Under the pieces are notes generated by a model that was not told the DNA's origin, made no database searches, and saw nothing but the letters and a program-made list of their open reading frames with translations. 64,000 nucleotides of DNA, from NCBI RefSeq assembly GCF_001625305.1, contig NW_017804198.1, positions 925,715 through 989,714 of the forward strand, written 5' to 3'. Source of the stretch: Branchiostoma belcheri (Eukaryota > Chordata > Leptocardii > Amphioxiformes > Branchiostomatidae). A program made the position numbers and the translations under genes. This document shows positions 1-13,900 of this stretch, piece after piece. How positions within the stretch are numbered: position 1 is the first letter of the stretch; the number at the start of each line of letters is the position of its first letter.

Positions 1-272
1 TCAAGAAATGAGCAATCCACCGATTAAGGGATTAAATATAGGCCATCTACATCAGGGTATTACAACCATCCCTCAATAGAGACGGGGGGCGCCACAGACT
101 TCCTGCAACTGATGATCCACTGCTCACGGAGTCACGTGTGTTATCTGCGTGACGTCACGGAAGCGGTGGATTGTTCATTCCTTGACAAAGACTGGAGTTG
201 TACAGTTGAAAATTTGGGTGAGTCCAATTTCTTGTGTTGGAAATTACAGTTTAAACTTGCTTCATAAAAACA
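1..272. mobile_element. Family A MITE, left part cut by window edge
   Basis: Inverted repeats: TCAAGAAATGAGCAATCCACC at the window start and its mirror GGTGGATTGTTCATTCCTTGA near 163-183, continuing into the outer right arm ending near TTTAAACTTGCTTCAT (about 268). The complete copy at 38340-38737 shows that the outer left arm is missing here. It carries a perfect palindromic CRE, TGACGTCA (150-157), and an E-box CACGTG (134-139). Confidence 0.7.
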
Positions 273-869
273 GGATATGATTGCTTTCAAAGTAAAACGA
301 AATGCTTCAAGACATCGGTATTTCAATCATCATATGTGATTTTACAGATATTTATTTTACAAGCACAGCACATCAAAAATGTGAACAAAGAAATGTGATA
401 TTTATTGCACTTATTACATCACGTTTTCTGTTGAAACAGAAATGTGCATTCAATATAACTTGATGTCATATCATAGACTGTGAGATATTACTCGCACATC
501 CGAATGAAACTCGTAGAATTTGTGCAGACTGATTACATACTTCACTATTAGGCGACGCCAAAATTGGAATAATCCCCCTACTGGGGGAACTCAGAATTTG
601 ACTTTGTTTTTGACACCATAGAAGTTTCCAGGCATAAATTCCCGGTCTTAATAGTGTGTTTTGATTCGAGAAATGTATAGAGTATGATTGGGGAGCTATC
701 TGAATATTTTGATTGCATATCAGCTACGCAATAATTTTCCTTCGTAACTTGCTTAAGTTCCAAGTAGAAATATATGTGCTGGAGTAAAGGAGCCTGCAGT
801 GTTGGTGACATTGAGGGAAGTACAGTCTGTTGTCATCAATTAAAACATGCTTCTGTCATTGTGTGTTTG

Positions 870-875
870 TTTATT
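870..875 (-). terminator. Candidate polyadenylation signal of the Ntn-hydrolase-like gene
   Basis: AATAAA on the minus strand about 270 nt after the TAG stop at 1146-1148. It would give a 3' UTR of roughly 290 nt. Other AATAAA matches lie farther downstream, so the exact site is uncertain. Confidence 0.4.
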
Positions 876-1145
876 TGAATCAAACTTTACCATTAAACAA
901 AATAGATGAAGATCGTCTATTTCTATTTCACTCCATATCATAGGTACCAGTATACGAAATATATTGTATTTTTAACAAGTAGTTCACGTACAGGTGCAGG
1001 CTAGGCCTATAGTTTTACTTTTAAATTACTGCATGATTCATTCTGGTTGCACTAGCCCAGCAATGTTCATATGGCTGTTCGTTGCAGTTGTTCGTCTGTT
1101 TGACGGTTTGACTGCCTGTATGAAACCAAGACCGCCTCATTCCCT

Positions 1146-1895
1146 CTAGGACGGCCTCTGTTCCGCAAACAGCGACCTCATGTCCAGTCGGACGAATGGC
1201 CTGCAGGGAGACACATCAAGTTTTGCATGTTGTAGAGAATATTTATATCACTGCACAAAATCTATTAAGCACACATTAAAGCATGCGTAAATATTCCGTT
1301 TCTTCCCTCGTGCACCTTAACGCATGATCATTAAGCATGATCTTTAAGCAAACCTTAAGTTAAGGAGTGCTCAAAGATAGGATTCCGTACAGTGCTAATG
1401 GCCTTTGACACCAACAATTTCGAAAAGATAAGGCATAACTTAACGGTATCTTATGTAAGACAAAGACAAGAATGCAGTTAAACATCGTCAACTTTTGTGA
1501 AAGGCGTCTCCCTTGTATGTTCATTGTGGTGTTGCGTGTTCGTCACTTTACAGTAATGACAAAGCTCTATATATCCATTGGCCTGAGGAGTGTCCATTAG
1601 CCATCGAAGATTTGCCGCCATACAATCGCAACGTCAAAAGGCTATTAACATCCAGTTGACTAACAAACACTCGTATTGCAAATGGATAATGTTTGCCACC
1701 GTATGATCTGCTTTGGGATCATCACACGGTTCCTTATAAAGCTTGTCTGTTTTTTTACCTGTCATACGCATTGTCCGGTCCTGACTCCCCAGTACCTCGT
1801 GCATTGGCCACGAACATCAGCTGATTGGTCAGATCGTACACGGCGATGTGCAGGCTGCCTAAAGGGGACAGGAACATCATTATCAACTTATTGTT

Positions 1896-1942
<47 letters not shown>

Positions 1943-4900
1943 CTGTTTGTATGTGTGCGTGAAGTGACTACCGTGCTCGAACTGTGATGATTTTGTTGGT
2001 TCTTGCAATCCTTTAAACTCCAAGCAGGTGTTCTGGTAGCCAGACAATTACCATTTGCCACCCACCCAAGACGAATGGTAACACTAAACAGACCACGCTA
2101 GTATGGATGAAAATCTAGAGTGTCTTTTTTACGATGTTTACTTGTCTGCTGCAGAACCCAACACAAGATGGTGTCAGCGGTGGGATCCTGATGAGTACTA
2201 GCCTGTTTTGCACATACATGTACAGACCACGCTATCAGAATAAACATCTGCAGTCGGCTCTCAAATATGGTGTCTCTTTTGCACTATGTTTGCTCGTCAA
2301 AACAAACACAAGATGGTGTCAGCGGTGGGATCCTGAAGAGTATAGGCACGTACAGACCACACTAGTGAGACTAAACATCTGCAGTCGGCTGTCAGTGTCT
2401 CTTTTGCAATGTTTAACAACCTAACGCAAACACAAGATGGTGTCAGCGGTGGGATCATGAGGAGTACTGACCTGTTTGCACATACGGCATGACGGCTCTA
2501 ATTGCAGCCTGTGCCGTCAGGTTGCCATGTAAGGTGTTGAGCTGCTTAGCCAAGACCTCACTGTATCCTGGGCACAGCCAGTCCATACCTGCAGCCATTG
2601 AAATACAGTCAATGAAATCGTTAACATCTTAGACGTTTGAACCTCTTTTTCTCATCCACAGTTTACAAAACCTCCGTACATGTGTGTGATAGTTTTATAT
2701 GGAAATCTCTGCGTGGCAGTTTATATGTGTCGGTAAAAGGTCTTATTTGCGTAAAACAAAAGAAACTTTAGTCAATATTTTTTGTCTTCTCTAGGATAAC
2801 ACAAGTCACATTTCCGTGAGGAGGAGATCATTTTACTAAAGAAGACCAGAGATTTGGTTTAGAATTCTGTGAGACTCTCTTGGGTTGACGAACATGTTGA
2901 GCTCTTTTCGTGGTGCAAGAATCTGCCCCTATAACCAAACACTGCACAAAATCCATTCTTTAATCACACCTTAAAGCCTTAAAGCATGCATAAAGGTACA
3001 CAGGAAGCGAAGAAACGGATTCTTTAGGCATGCTGAAAGGTGTGCTTGAAGACTGCAGTTCTAGCTATTAAGCATTCTGCCGAGCTCGCATCGACATGGA
3101 CTGTTGCCTTACCAAAGTAAACCACATCCTTGATCAGCGGGTGCCAGTCTGCTGCTGGCTTCAGGTTCTGGTCGTCGAAGAAGTTAGCAACAGAGGCTGA
3201 GTATTGCACACCACGGAACTCGTTCAGCTGGAAAAATATCCGAACATTCTTGAAAATAATTTCATCACATTCGTAGAACAAAGGATGTGGGGTTTTATAG
3301 TAAAACATTGAACTTTCCAACACACAGGTTACAGAGAGATCAAATTTTCAGCGACCACTGTCACCTTCATTAGGATGACCAATCACTTCACAACGTGATC
3401 TCGCGAGAGTTACGATTTATAAACTCGTGTGAATAAGGTCACGTGTTTGTAAACCATAACTCTCGCGAGATCACGTTGTGAAGTGATAGGTCATTGATTA
3501 TCCTGATGAAGGCGACAGTGGTCGCTGAAAATTTGATCTCTCTGTAACCTGTGTGTTGGAATAAAGTTCAATGTTTTACTATGATTACTACCAACACAGA
3601 TGAACTTTCATGATAATATGGGATTTTGTTTTACACAACTAGTAATGTCTCTCACCTGCTTGACGTTCATCGTTACCTCCGTTGGCCACGTATTTTTTTT
3701 TTTTTACTTACTTCAGAATTCACCTCAAAACAAGGCTCGTGAGAGACACTTACATGTTTTGGGTTACAGTGATGACTGCGTGGTCAGATATTTGTTCACC
3801 CTTGATTTAAACCGTTGGAGGTTGTAATTAGCGGTGAAACATTCACGGGGAAGCTTGTTCCACAGTGAAGTGGTTCTGGGGAAGAAACTGTCAGCATGAA
3901 ATTTTCTCTTGACTGATGGACTATTGAGGAAGAAAGGGTGATTTTCTGCTGTTGAGGTGGCTAAGCGTATAGCGGTGAGAAGCAGTACTTCAGATCAAGC
4001 TCACATTTCGAGCATTTATTGTTGGTGCTACAAAGCCCACACAAGGCACACAAACTGTGGTGCCAAAACTACCAGAATTTAGAAAAAAAGCATGGCTGGT
4101 AGCTTAGTTTCCAAATGTTAAAAGACAGTCTTAATTAATATGTCATATTTTTGGCACATCCGCTTCCTGAATGACACTTTGCAATGGAGTAGGGTTGATT
4201 TAACTGTTAGTAAAGAAATTACCAGAGAGTTTATTTTCTATATCGTCCTAATGTTGCATAATGTAGCTTTAAACACGATGGTCTGAAATGTCGGTGAGAG
4301 GCCCACCTTGCCGTCGCCAACCCCGAAGATGAGGTCACAGGTCCGTGCGGAGTTCGCGATGCGGTTGATGCTGTCATCTATGGTTTCATCAAACTGGAGG
4401 ATGTCTCTCAACAAGTACTAGGAAGGATGGCGAAAAAAACAGGAAATCCTTCATTCCAGTATTTGAAACATGTACATGTACTCCATGGCTGGTGAAACAT
4501 AAGCCAATAGTTATTATGCAAATAACGACCGACTTTGGACAATCAGTTAGAGGTTACCATTGCTATTCATATATCATGTTAATGAGGAGTTCATTTGCTC
4601 AATAAATGATGAAATGTTGAATTGAAACATTACTAAAGAATAGACCTTTCACACCTAAAATATATGTAATTTGAGTTGAGTTGAGTTGAGTTGAGAAATC
4701 TGAAAATTAGAATAGATAATGCTAATTACAATTTAATTTACATAATTGATGGGACAAATAAAAAACATATAACAAAGCTCTCAATATTTCATGGAGATGA
4801 GATCTTTTGTTTCAGATTGTACTAAAATAGCCTGGTTACCAAACCTATTCTAGCTCCCGAGTCCTACAAATATTTTCGGAGAGAATGTAGGACTCGGGAG

Positions 4901-7900
4901 CTATAATAGGTTTGGTAACCAGGCTAGTGCTAAAACACATGGGAGCGGTAGGGATTCCAAGCGGGAATTCACCCATGCCGCCAATGATGACTTACCTAAA
5001 CCACTCACCAAACTAGAGAAGTAATATTTGCAAAGCAAATGCATAATGTTTACCTTCGGACATGGTCTGCTCTGTTAATTCTTACTCAAGCACATTCACA
5101 TACATGTACTACTAGTATATGGTGACAGGACCAGAGCAGACCATGAAATTGCAACATTATGTAACCCAACACCAGTCACCATGGTGACAGACAACAAATC
5201 GTGTCATTGGTCAGGTCATAGGTCACTGTTTGGAGAAGGACGAAACGGAGCAAAAACAATATGTTTTCCTTCAGTAAACATAATAAACGTGAAGCACGCT
5301 GGGGCAACTCACTGTCTTACAAATACTCGAGCTACCAAATTTGCCTCCTTGGTATCATATTAGCATATCGGTGGCACTAAACGATGCACTTTTAGTGAGT
5401 TGCGTTGGAGATGAATGAAGTGTTAGTCTCTATAATTGTATGTACTAGTTGAAATCACCGTGAATGGCACCCCAAACCTGGACTCCGCCCCAAACGAGTC
5501 GTCAGGGTAGGACACACCGATCTCAGAAATCGCCATCTGCTTCTCTGACATGCCTTGAAATTCGGAACGAGACAGGCAATAATAAACTTATTATTTCACT
5601 ACTTACAAGATCCATACAAATGTCGTCAGATGCCATTTAATAAGCAATTTTATCAAACGAGAAATCCAAATCCTATCTGTATCTAATTGATCTGTACAGC
5701 CGGTGTAACCGTCCCTCGGCGTAACACACCAGCTTCTGTATCCTTATTCTGTATACCCAGCATTCACCACAATGAACTTGGAAAGAAAATTTTAAAAATA
5801 CATATTGACTTGTGACAACCCCTACATGCTATACATAGGGATTTATATTAAAAACTGTATGGATATTAGAAACTCCTTAAACGATTGTATAAGTTGATAC
5901 CTATCTCATACTAGTCTCAGCCTAATCTCATACCTATCTCAGCCTTATGAAAATGTAGTTGACATGTACTTACTTACATTAGTAGATGCCATACTTTGTA
6001 CACTGTACAATTGTTGCGCAATAAAGTTATGTATAGCCGGGATGACCACCCCTTTGGCGTAACACACCAGCGTCGCAGGAACGCGGCACGGCAACTAGCT
6101 ACTAAGTTTATTACCCCACACGACTTGTTACGCCTAACATTTTCACATCTAACTATAAACATTGTTTAACGCTATCTAGTCAGGATTTCCCCACCGTACT
6201 TGCTGGCAGTGAGCTCCACTGTACAATAGTTCAAGCGAAAAAAAAGAGTCAGAGTTTTTGAACACCTCAATCCTTGTTTGATAACACTGGTGCTTGAAGG
6301 CATGACTATTTCTTGTTTCTGTGCTGGTACTAGGTGCTTAGTAGTACGACCACCAGTTTATTGATGAAGGATATTTACCGGTGATGGAGCCGATCCAACC
6401 CGACCAGCCGACGTTAGCGAAGGCGTGCCCGTTCCCTTCCCCCTCGGGGTGGTATACCGTGATCTGAGGGAAGTCCTGCAGTGGTCCTGGAATAATAAAG
6501 ACTTTTGTGTTATTGTTTGTTGTATTTGTTGTAATTTATCATTATTAACGGGAGGGTCCTACATGTAAGTTCAGCAACTGTTCTACATGTTGACGGGTGT
6601 CTTTTGCTACTGTACGTCTGACCCTAATCCCATCAAAAATAAGGTCAGATCTTGAAACAGCAATATCCCGTGATTAAAGGTGTACAGACGTTAATTTCCT
6701 TTTTACCGTTCCGCTCTGTAGCTTGACAGCTCACGATTTGAGGAGACCTTTTTAGGTAAGGTGTATTTTTCACAATTCGTCCAAAATAAAATAAAACAAA
6801 ATAAAATGAAATAAAAAAAATTAAATAAAATTAAATAAAGTAAAATAAAATAAAATAAAATAAAATAAAATAAAATAAAATAAAATAAAATAAAATAAAA
6901 TAAAATAAAATAAAATAAAATAAAATAAAATAAAATAAAATAAAATAAAATAAAATAAAATAAAATAAAATAAAATAAAATAAAATAAAACAAAACAAAA
7001 TAATGGCTGGTGTTCGGGATTACAATGTAGGTTGGGCGTTTTTAGCACTCAAATTAAACTCAAATTCGGCTTGATTCGTATCGGAAGGTAGGTATGCCCT
7101 GGTATGGCCTGTTCGGGGGAAGGTCCTCAATGTGTGACAGGGACTTAAATATTATAGATAACCTTTATTGTACATTATAGTACTAAGTACAGGTGAACAG
7201 ATGAAAAGGTTTATACATATTTGTAGTACAAACAGGACTACTGATACTGAACTACACTAGCTCTAAAACTACTCTAGGCTTTTTCTCGTTTCTTTGTGAC
7301 GTTATGAATATAATTTGAAATGAGTTTGTATAATAAAGGATGACAGAAGCGCACGAGGAAGATTAATTTTTCAATAGTCAAGGGTTAGGGGTATGGACAC
7401 TATTGTAATTTATTTAAAAAGATTATTTCTATCATTACACACACCGTCTGTGATCCAGTCCAGTGCTCGGAGCTGCAGAAGCTGTGTGGCAGGTAACATG
7501 GTCCCGTACGGGAACAGCGCCTTTCCCCAGGCACCGAACATGGAACAGGAACCTTTCCTGTCGGGAACAGGAGGAAATAAGTAACGTGAGACTCCGAAAC
7601 ATCCATAATGTTCACAATAACATCTGACGATTTCTGACATCAAATTAACAGCAATGGCAACAGTAACGACATTGGTCATAGTTTGAGTAGCCGCACCCCC
7701 CCCCCCCTAGTAATACCCATTTGGGGGTGGTCGGGGGGTATTTAAGAAGACGAAGAAGTTGAATCCTCCTTCCCAAAAGCAGTGTACATATAGCCAATTA
7801 GTCTACGCAAGTCTTAACTCATACAGTGGACAACAGCTTAATGAGAATTAAACTGTTCTCCGACTTCAGATGAACTTTCATGCTACTGAACAACAGCTGT

Positions 7901-10900
7901 AAATCGTAAGTGCCAGTTAAATGTTAAAAACGCCGTCAGCGCGAAATGTATAAACCATTAGATTACATAGCGCTGTTAGTAACAACAGAGTTAAACATCA
8001 GATAAAAAGAAATACCGCGATAACGTTACGGCATTTAGTTTATTGTTGATAGATGTCATGATATAAGTAACTGTTCCCCCTATTTTGAAAAAGTCGTATG
8101 ACCCCGACGGATTAGCGCATACACTTTTGCGACAGTTCTTGCCGACAGGCTATCACACCGAAAACTGCACGGGGGTGTCCAAATTACTTTATTTTTTTAA
8201 AATACCTGAAAATATAGCCGGGAATATTCAACAACACGAAAAAAGGCGTCTCGGCTATAAAACAGGTATACAAAAGAAGACATCTTACGTGAGTTCTCCT
8301 ATCATGTGAATCCGCAGTACTTTCTGAGAAAGAGTAAGAACAATGTTCATGTTTATATTTTCTTCCTCCAAAACACGCAGAAAATTTACTTTCTAAATAA
8401 TTGGAGGCTTGTGAATAATGAGATCTGATAATTACTACATTCTACATTTATCAATTTCTAAAATGATTCTTAAAAATTTAACAAAAAACAGCACCCACCC
8501 TTCCACGTAATTTTTGCATTCAAACAAATTGACCACTGCCAACATCGCAAAAAGTACAGAATGTTGAGAATAATCATGAATAAGGGGAATAGTAACTGGT
8601 CAATATGGAGAAATAATGATCAGTATTCAAACTGAGCCTTCTCATTGGTCAACGCCATCTGGCTATACGGTACCTTATAATCCACCCCGGCAGCTGCCGC
8701 CATGCCCTGGATTTCCTCTAGAAAGTATCCACCTGGAGAACAGTTAGCCGTCAATGGGTTGTGTTTTAGTTAGCATGTGACACTACTCTCCAAGCTTGTG
8801 GGGGAATGATCGTTACCTTTTTATATATGGCCGTTTTTTTGTCGCTACCCCCACCCGTCGGTGGCCTTACCGAGGAGGTAGGTATATATAACAACGTTCT
8901 TCATTCATTATCATAAAATGACATCGGTACGGCCTGGAAAATACCTGAGAACTTTTCAGTAGCCAAGACTTCCATGTCTAAAGCAACCTCGAGTCTGGAA
9001 CGTAAAGAAAAGAAAACAGAATTACACTAGAAAGGCCAATATTTGCTTTGGAGCAAATACAGCGATGGGTTCACCACATTTTACGACATGGCAGGGAAAG
9101 AATGAGAAACACAAGGGAAAACAATGATTTACATTGATATAACTATAATATGAAGTAACATACGACTAAAACAACAGTTGGATAGCTATTCCCTACTTTA
9201 TTGGTTAGGATTTTTAATTGCATAATGCAAACTGTTGATTTTCAAAATAAAAATAACGTTCATGCCCCGCATTCCAATGCTGGAGCAGGAAAGCTTGAAA
9301 TACCTACCAAAACACTTGAATACAGACATACTGTCAGTATGGAAATGCTCTGTGCAGGTGTTAATCAAGTTAAATCCCAACAGCCAATCAGCAAGAAATG
9401 CTCTGTGCAGGTGGAAATGCTCTGTGCAGGTGTTAATTAAGTTAAATCCCAACAGCCAATCAGCAAGAAGAATAGAGGAAAGCTGCATGCCTATTGGTTG
9501 ATGCCCTGCATTCCATTGTGATGACTCATACCCAAACGTGGTAAACATGGCACACTAACACAGTAATACATTTGCTATAACACAGCCAAAAAAACTCAAA
9601 TAAAACCATTCTAAAAGCCTGTATCACAAAAATTTAAAAAACGCCTAGGGGTATTTGCCCACTGTACCTCCATACCAAATTTCAGGACCTTAGGCCCTAA
9701 AATGAAGAAGCTGAATCCATTTAAAAAATGGCAGGAGAAGAAGAAGAAGGAGGAGAAGAAGAAGAAACACCAGAAAAAGCAATATGGTTTCACCACACCA
9801 CTTCGTGGTGTGGTGAACCCATAATTAGAACTAACTGCACGACAGTTTCGCCTACCAATACAACCTCCTTGGCCTACCATGTAGGAAGTTCTGAGTACAT
9901 GTAGTTCACAGGGAATTAATACCAAAAAACTGTAAACAACCTATGTAAATTCTATCCCAGCCACAATATAATGGATTAATGAATGAATAGAGGACCTCTA
10001 TTGTACATTTTTACCTACCCAAGGTTGGCGACGTCATCCAAAAACCACTGCTGGAAAAACCCAGGTAGGGTGCCGTTGATAGCATCAGTCTGAAATGTTT
10101 AGGGATACATGTGGATGTGGCACATTGGATAGTGGTTGCATATTTTGTTAAAGGCAATTCCAATGAAATTTCAGGATGGACGGCAATACGAAAAAAATAT
10201 TATGGAGGAGAACATCTGTCCGATATTGATATTTACTGAAATTTCTTGGCACATTTTTATGTGAAATGGCCCCGAAAAGTAGGCTACATAACGACGAGCT
10301 CCTTTATTTTTGTGGTATCGCCCATAAAGACCTTTTCCATCAGCGTATATCAGCATGCTATGGGATAAGGTTGATCTAACTTACTACGTAAAGAAAATTC
10401 ACTTTGAAAACCCATCTTTACTTCCCTGAAAACGCTTTTCCCTCAAAATACATGTACGGCACGTAGTAATTACATACACAAAGAAAGTAGCAAGATGACA
10501 ATGTTCAGTTAACTAACATTGCAACTTTTAGTTACATTATATCTACAAATAGATGAACCGTTACCAGAATGGTACACTGGTATACCGTTCCTAGTATAAA
10601 GTGGGCCTTTCCCAGTACATTCCCAAGGAGATAAGTAATGGACTATTGTGTGGACTTAGCGACCATCACCTGGTCTGAGCACAAAGGCAGTACTCGGGGC
10701 ATCAACCAAAGTTTTATTTATTTATTTTTATTTAATTTTTTCTATGTATTGGTATTTTTTATCACAACAGCATAACTCGCAGCCGTCACGTACAAGGCTG
10801 AATTCCGATGCTTGTTTACAACATAAATCATCAATTGTAGGGTCATTAATACAGATTATAATTACGTCTTAATCGACAGATTAAACACTTTGGTTTAATG

Positions 10901-13900
10901 AGTTGAAATATTTACAATAATACCTTGTATCACTCAAGGTTATTACCATAGAAGTATAGTCATCATAAATATATAAACCATCATAAATCCATTGGTTACA
11001 TGATTGCTTGACAGAGCTGTCTTTTTGCTTCTGGTGAATTATACTGGATAACTAGTATCAACGTTAAGTTGACGGATGTACAGACAATGGTGTACAGAAA
11101 ATGCGGAAACAAGAGCAAACGAGCGAAAACGAGCTAAAACAAGCTATGAAACTCACCACTTGTTTCTCCAGGTACTCCCACATTCTGTCCATCATCCCCT
11201 GGGCTCGTTCCTTCACCAGCTGTCCGTGAGCCTGGCCCATCTCTGCAGGGGTGCCTGGGGAGGGGAGGGGGGCGTTGCAAGTCTTCAAACAGATTCACAA
11301 CATTGTCTTGTTACAAGTGCCAGATTAGCACTTTACGGAATCCTATGTGCAATCACAACTTTAATGGTCTGCTCTGCTCCTGTCACCATGTACTAGTAGT
11401 ACATGTACGTGAATGTGTTTGAAAGAAACTGAATCTTTTCGCGCATGCTTTAAGGTGTGCTTAAAAATATGTGTTATGTGCAGTGAAGCTTGAAATGGTT
11501 TTAGTAGTTGTTTACGTGGTGAAGTCTGTCTTTGTGGGCCACCGTAAGAGCATATTAATTTGATTTGATTATACGGATGACATCCTCTGGGAACCCCAAA
11601 CTGATGCGAGCGTGCGAATGAAAAAAAAGGTTGAAAATTGGCAAAAACGTTTCCTATTGTGAAATCTGACAGATTGAATGAAACAGACAACGTCGTCATG
11701 ATCATGAAGGTTGAACAAATGAGTATGGTATGGCGAATAATACTGTGGGAGGGCAACTAGCAAAGGTGCTTTGCACCTGTTTTGCCCTCCCTTTCACTTT
11801 GTGAAAAATTTAAATAAACAAATAAACAAATAAACTAGACTAAGTATACTCTTCCTTTTCATTTCTTCAGATTTTCTTCTTTGCTTTTGGAATTGATTTT
11901 GGCACTAATTACTGCATAAGTATCATTTTCGACTCTTATTTTTAATTCACCACAAATATTTCATCATTTTGTAGCTGCTTTGTATGATTTACAGTATGGT
12001 CCAATTTTTTTTTTTGTGAGGGGGGGGGGACGGGCGACAATTCATGCCCACGCGGTCTTGTCATCCATATAATTAAATCGACATGTCCTAACCTAGGCTC
12101 TATTTCTGCATCTTACCCCACAGATGTACGACCTGTATGGTGTCGTCGCCCTCCCCCACCGTGTACAGCTTGCCGTTCTGCACACTGCGCACAAACCTGG
12201 GAGAGTTCTGCTGGATGGGGTTGTTATTCCCTGATGTACGGGGCTCGGGCTGTTCAACAGACAGGGGAGAAACTTATGAGAAAAAGTTTTTAATCAATCA
12301 ATCAATCAATCAAATGGTTTATTTGTGAAAACAAACAAGAACTTGTAGCCGTTGGCTAAATTGTGTCTTGCTGTACAATTTGATTTCTTAACATTCTTGC
12401 ATAACAAATTAAAATTGATAAGTTATTCGATAAAATCCATATCATTACACATAAATTACCTCGAAAAAACAGTTTAAAGTTCAACATTAAAACAATCTAT
12501 TACAGACTAATATGAAATACTAACATTTACAGTATTATACAAGGTAATAATAAGACTGGAGGAAAGACTAAACATCCTAGTTGACCACCATAACATGTAT
12601 AGTTATGTTATGAATAGTTATGAAAAGTTGTATGGGCAAATTACAGGTCATCACTCGAATAAATGTTACATTTTCCGCGGCACTCACAAACAACTCGTGT
12701 GCTATCAATGTCACCTGTAGTAGCTAATAGGTATCACAAAGTGGGCCGTTGTGCTAAGGAAATACCTGTTTTGGTAGAAGTCATTATGAAACAAATTTGA
12801 ATTGCAATATCCAACACAAGAAATTGTACTTACCCACACGTGACTCGGTGAGCAGTAGTGTATCATAGGTTGCAGAAAGTCTGTGGCGCCCCCCGTCTCT
12901 GTAGACTGACTGCAACGTATGATCCACTGCACACCGAGTCACGTGTGTTATCTGCGTGACGTCACGGAAGCGGTGGATTGCTCATTCCTTGACAATTACG
13001 GAAATCACTTCCGGACGTCACTAAAATGAACTGACTGAACGAGTTACATGTGAACTTACACATGTGAATGAACTGGAAAAACAGTTAAACATGACAAAGA
13101 TTCTTAAGTGTCTTTTTTTCCATTGATCATACACACAAACAAATGCAGAACGTAGTCAAGTTGGGAGCTTATTTTGACACCACCACTGAATAACTGCATT
13201 TTAAAAAATAAATAAACATACACATCAAAATGTGTACAAAGGTAATCAAAAGCGCAAGTCCGGTTTCCTACGTAGTGATTGAATGATAGCAAAGGACACC
13301 AATACAAACATCAAAAGAAAAACGTCATTGTAATGTGGATTTCACTTCAAACGTCCGGAAGTAATCTCCGTGATTTATCCAGTGGTAGAGTTTGCCTTTT
13401 CCTTCTACATCTTTCCGTCCATATATTCTTCTGTCTACATTAAAATTCTGGAAGTACTAGACATTCCATGAGAATATATGCCCACGGTAGGAGTTGGTTC
13501 TATATTGTACCTATGGGCCTTCGTGGTACAGGTTTTCCACTCGCCCGGTACTGTTGCCTACTAATTAATGGACGGCAAGAAAAATGTTTGAACAAGTGTA
13601 TTATGTTGAATGTAACCAGGGCTTTAGGTGTACCAGGATTATTATCGATTTTAGTACATGTAACAGTAAAATCGTTCTAAGATGTAATGTCATTTTAGCA
13701 TTACGTTCCTGTTTGAGACTCCAATGAACGATAAATACCAATTTCTCACCAGATTAGATACTCGTAGCACTAGCTGGATCTCTAGACGAGTAAATAGACA
13801 CAACGACACAGCAAGAACTGCAGGTTATAAGTGTGTGGCGCAACGGCAGCATCCGCGACTCGGAACCAAGAGGTCCCGGGGTCGAGTCCTGACATGCCAC

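Noticed and set aside
6703..7048. Two ORFs of 96 and 75 codons on the minus strand
   Set aside because: They are translations of the AAAAT repeat (poly FILFY).
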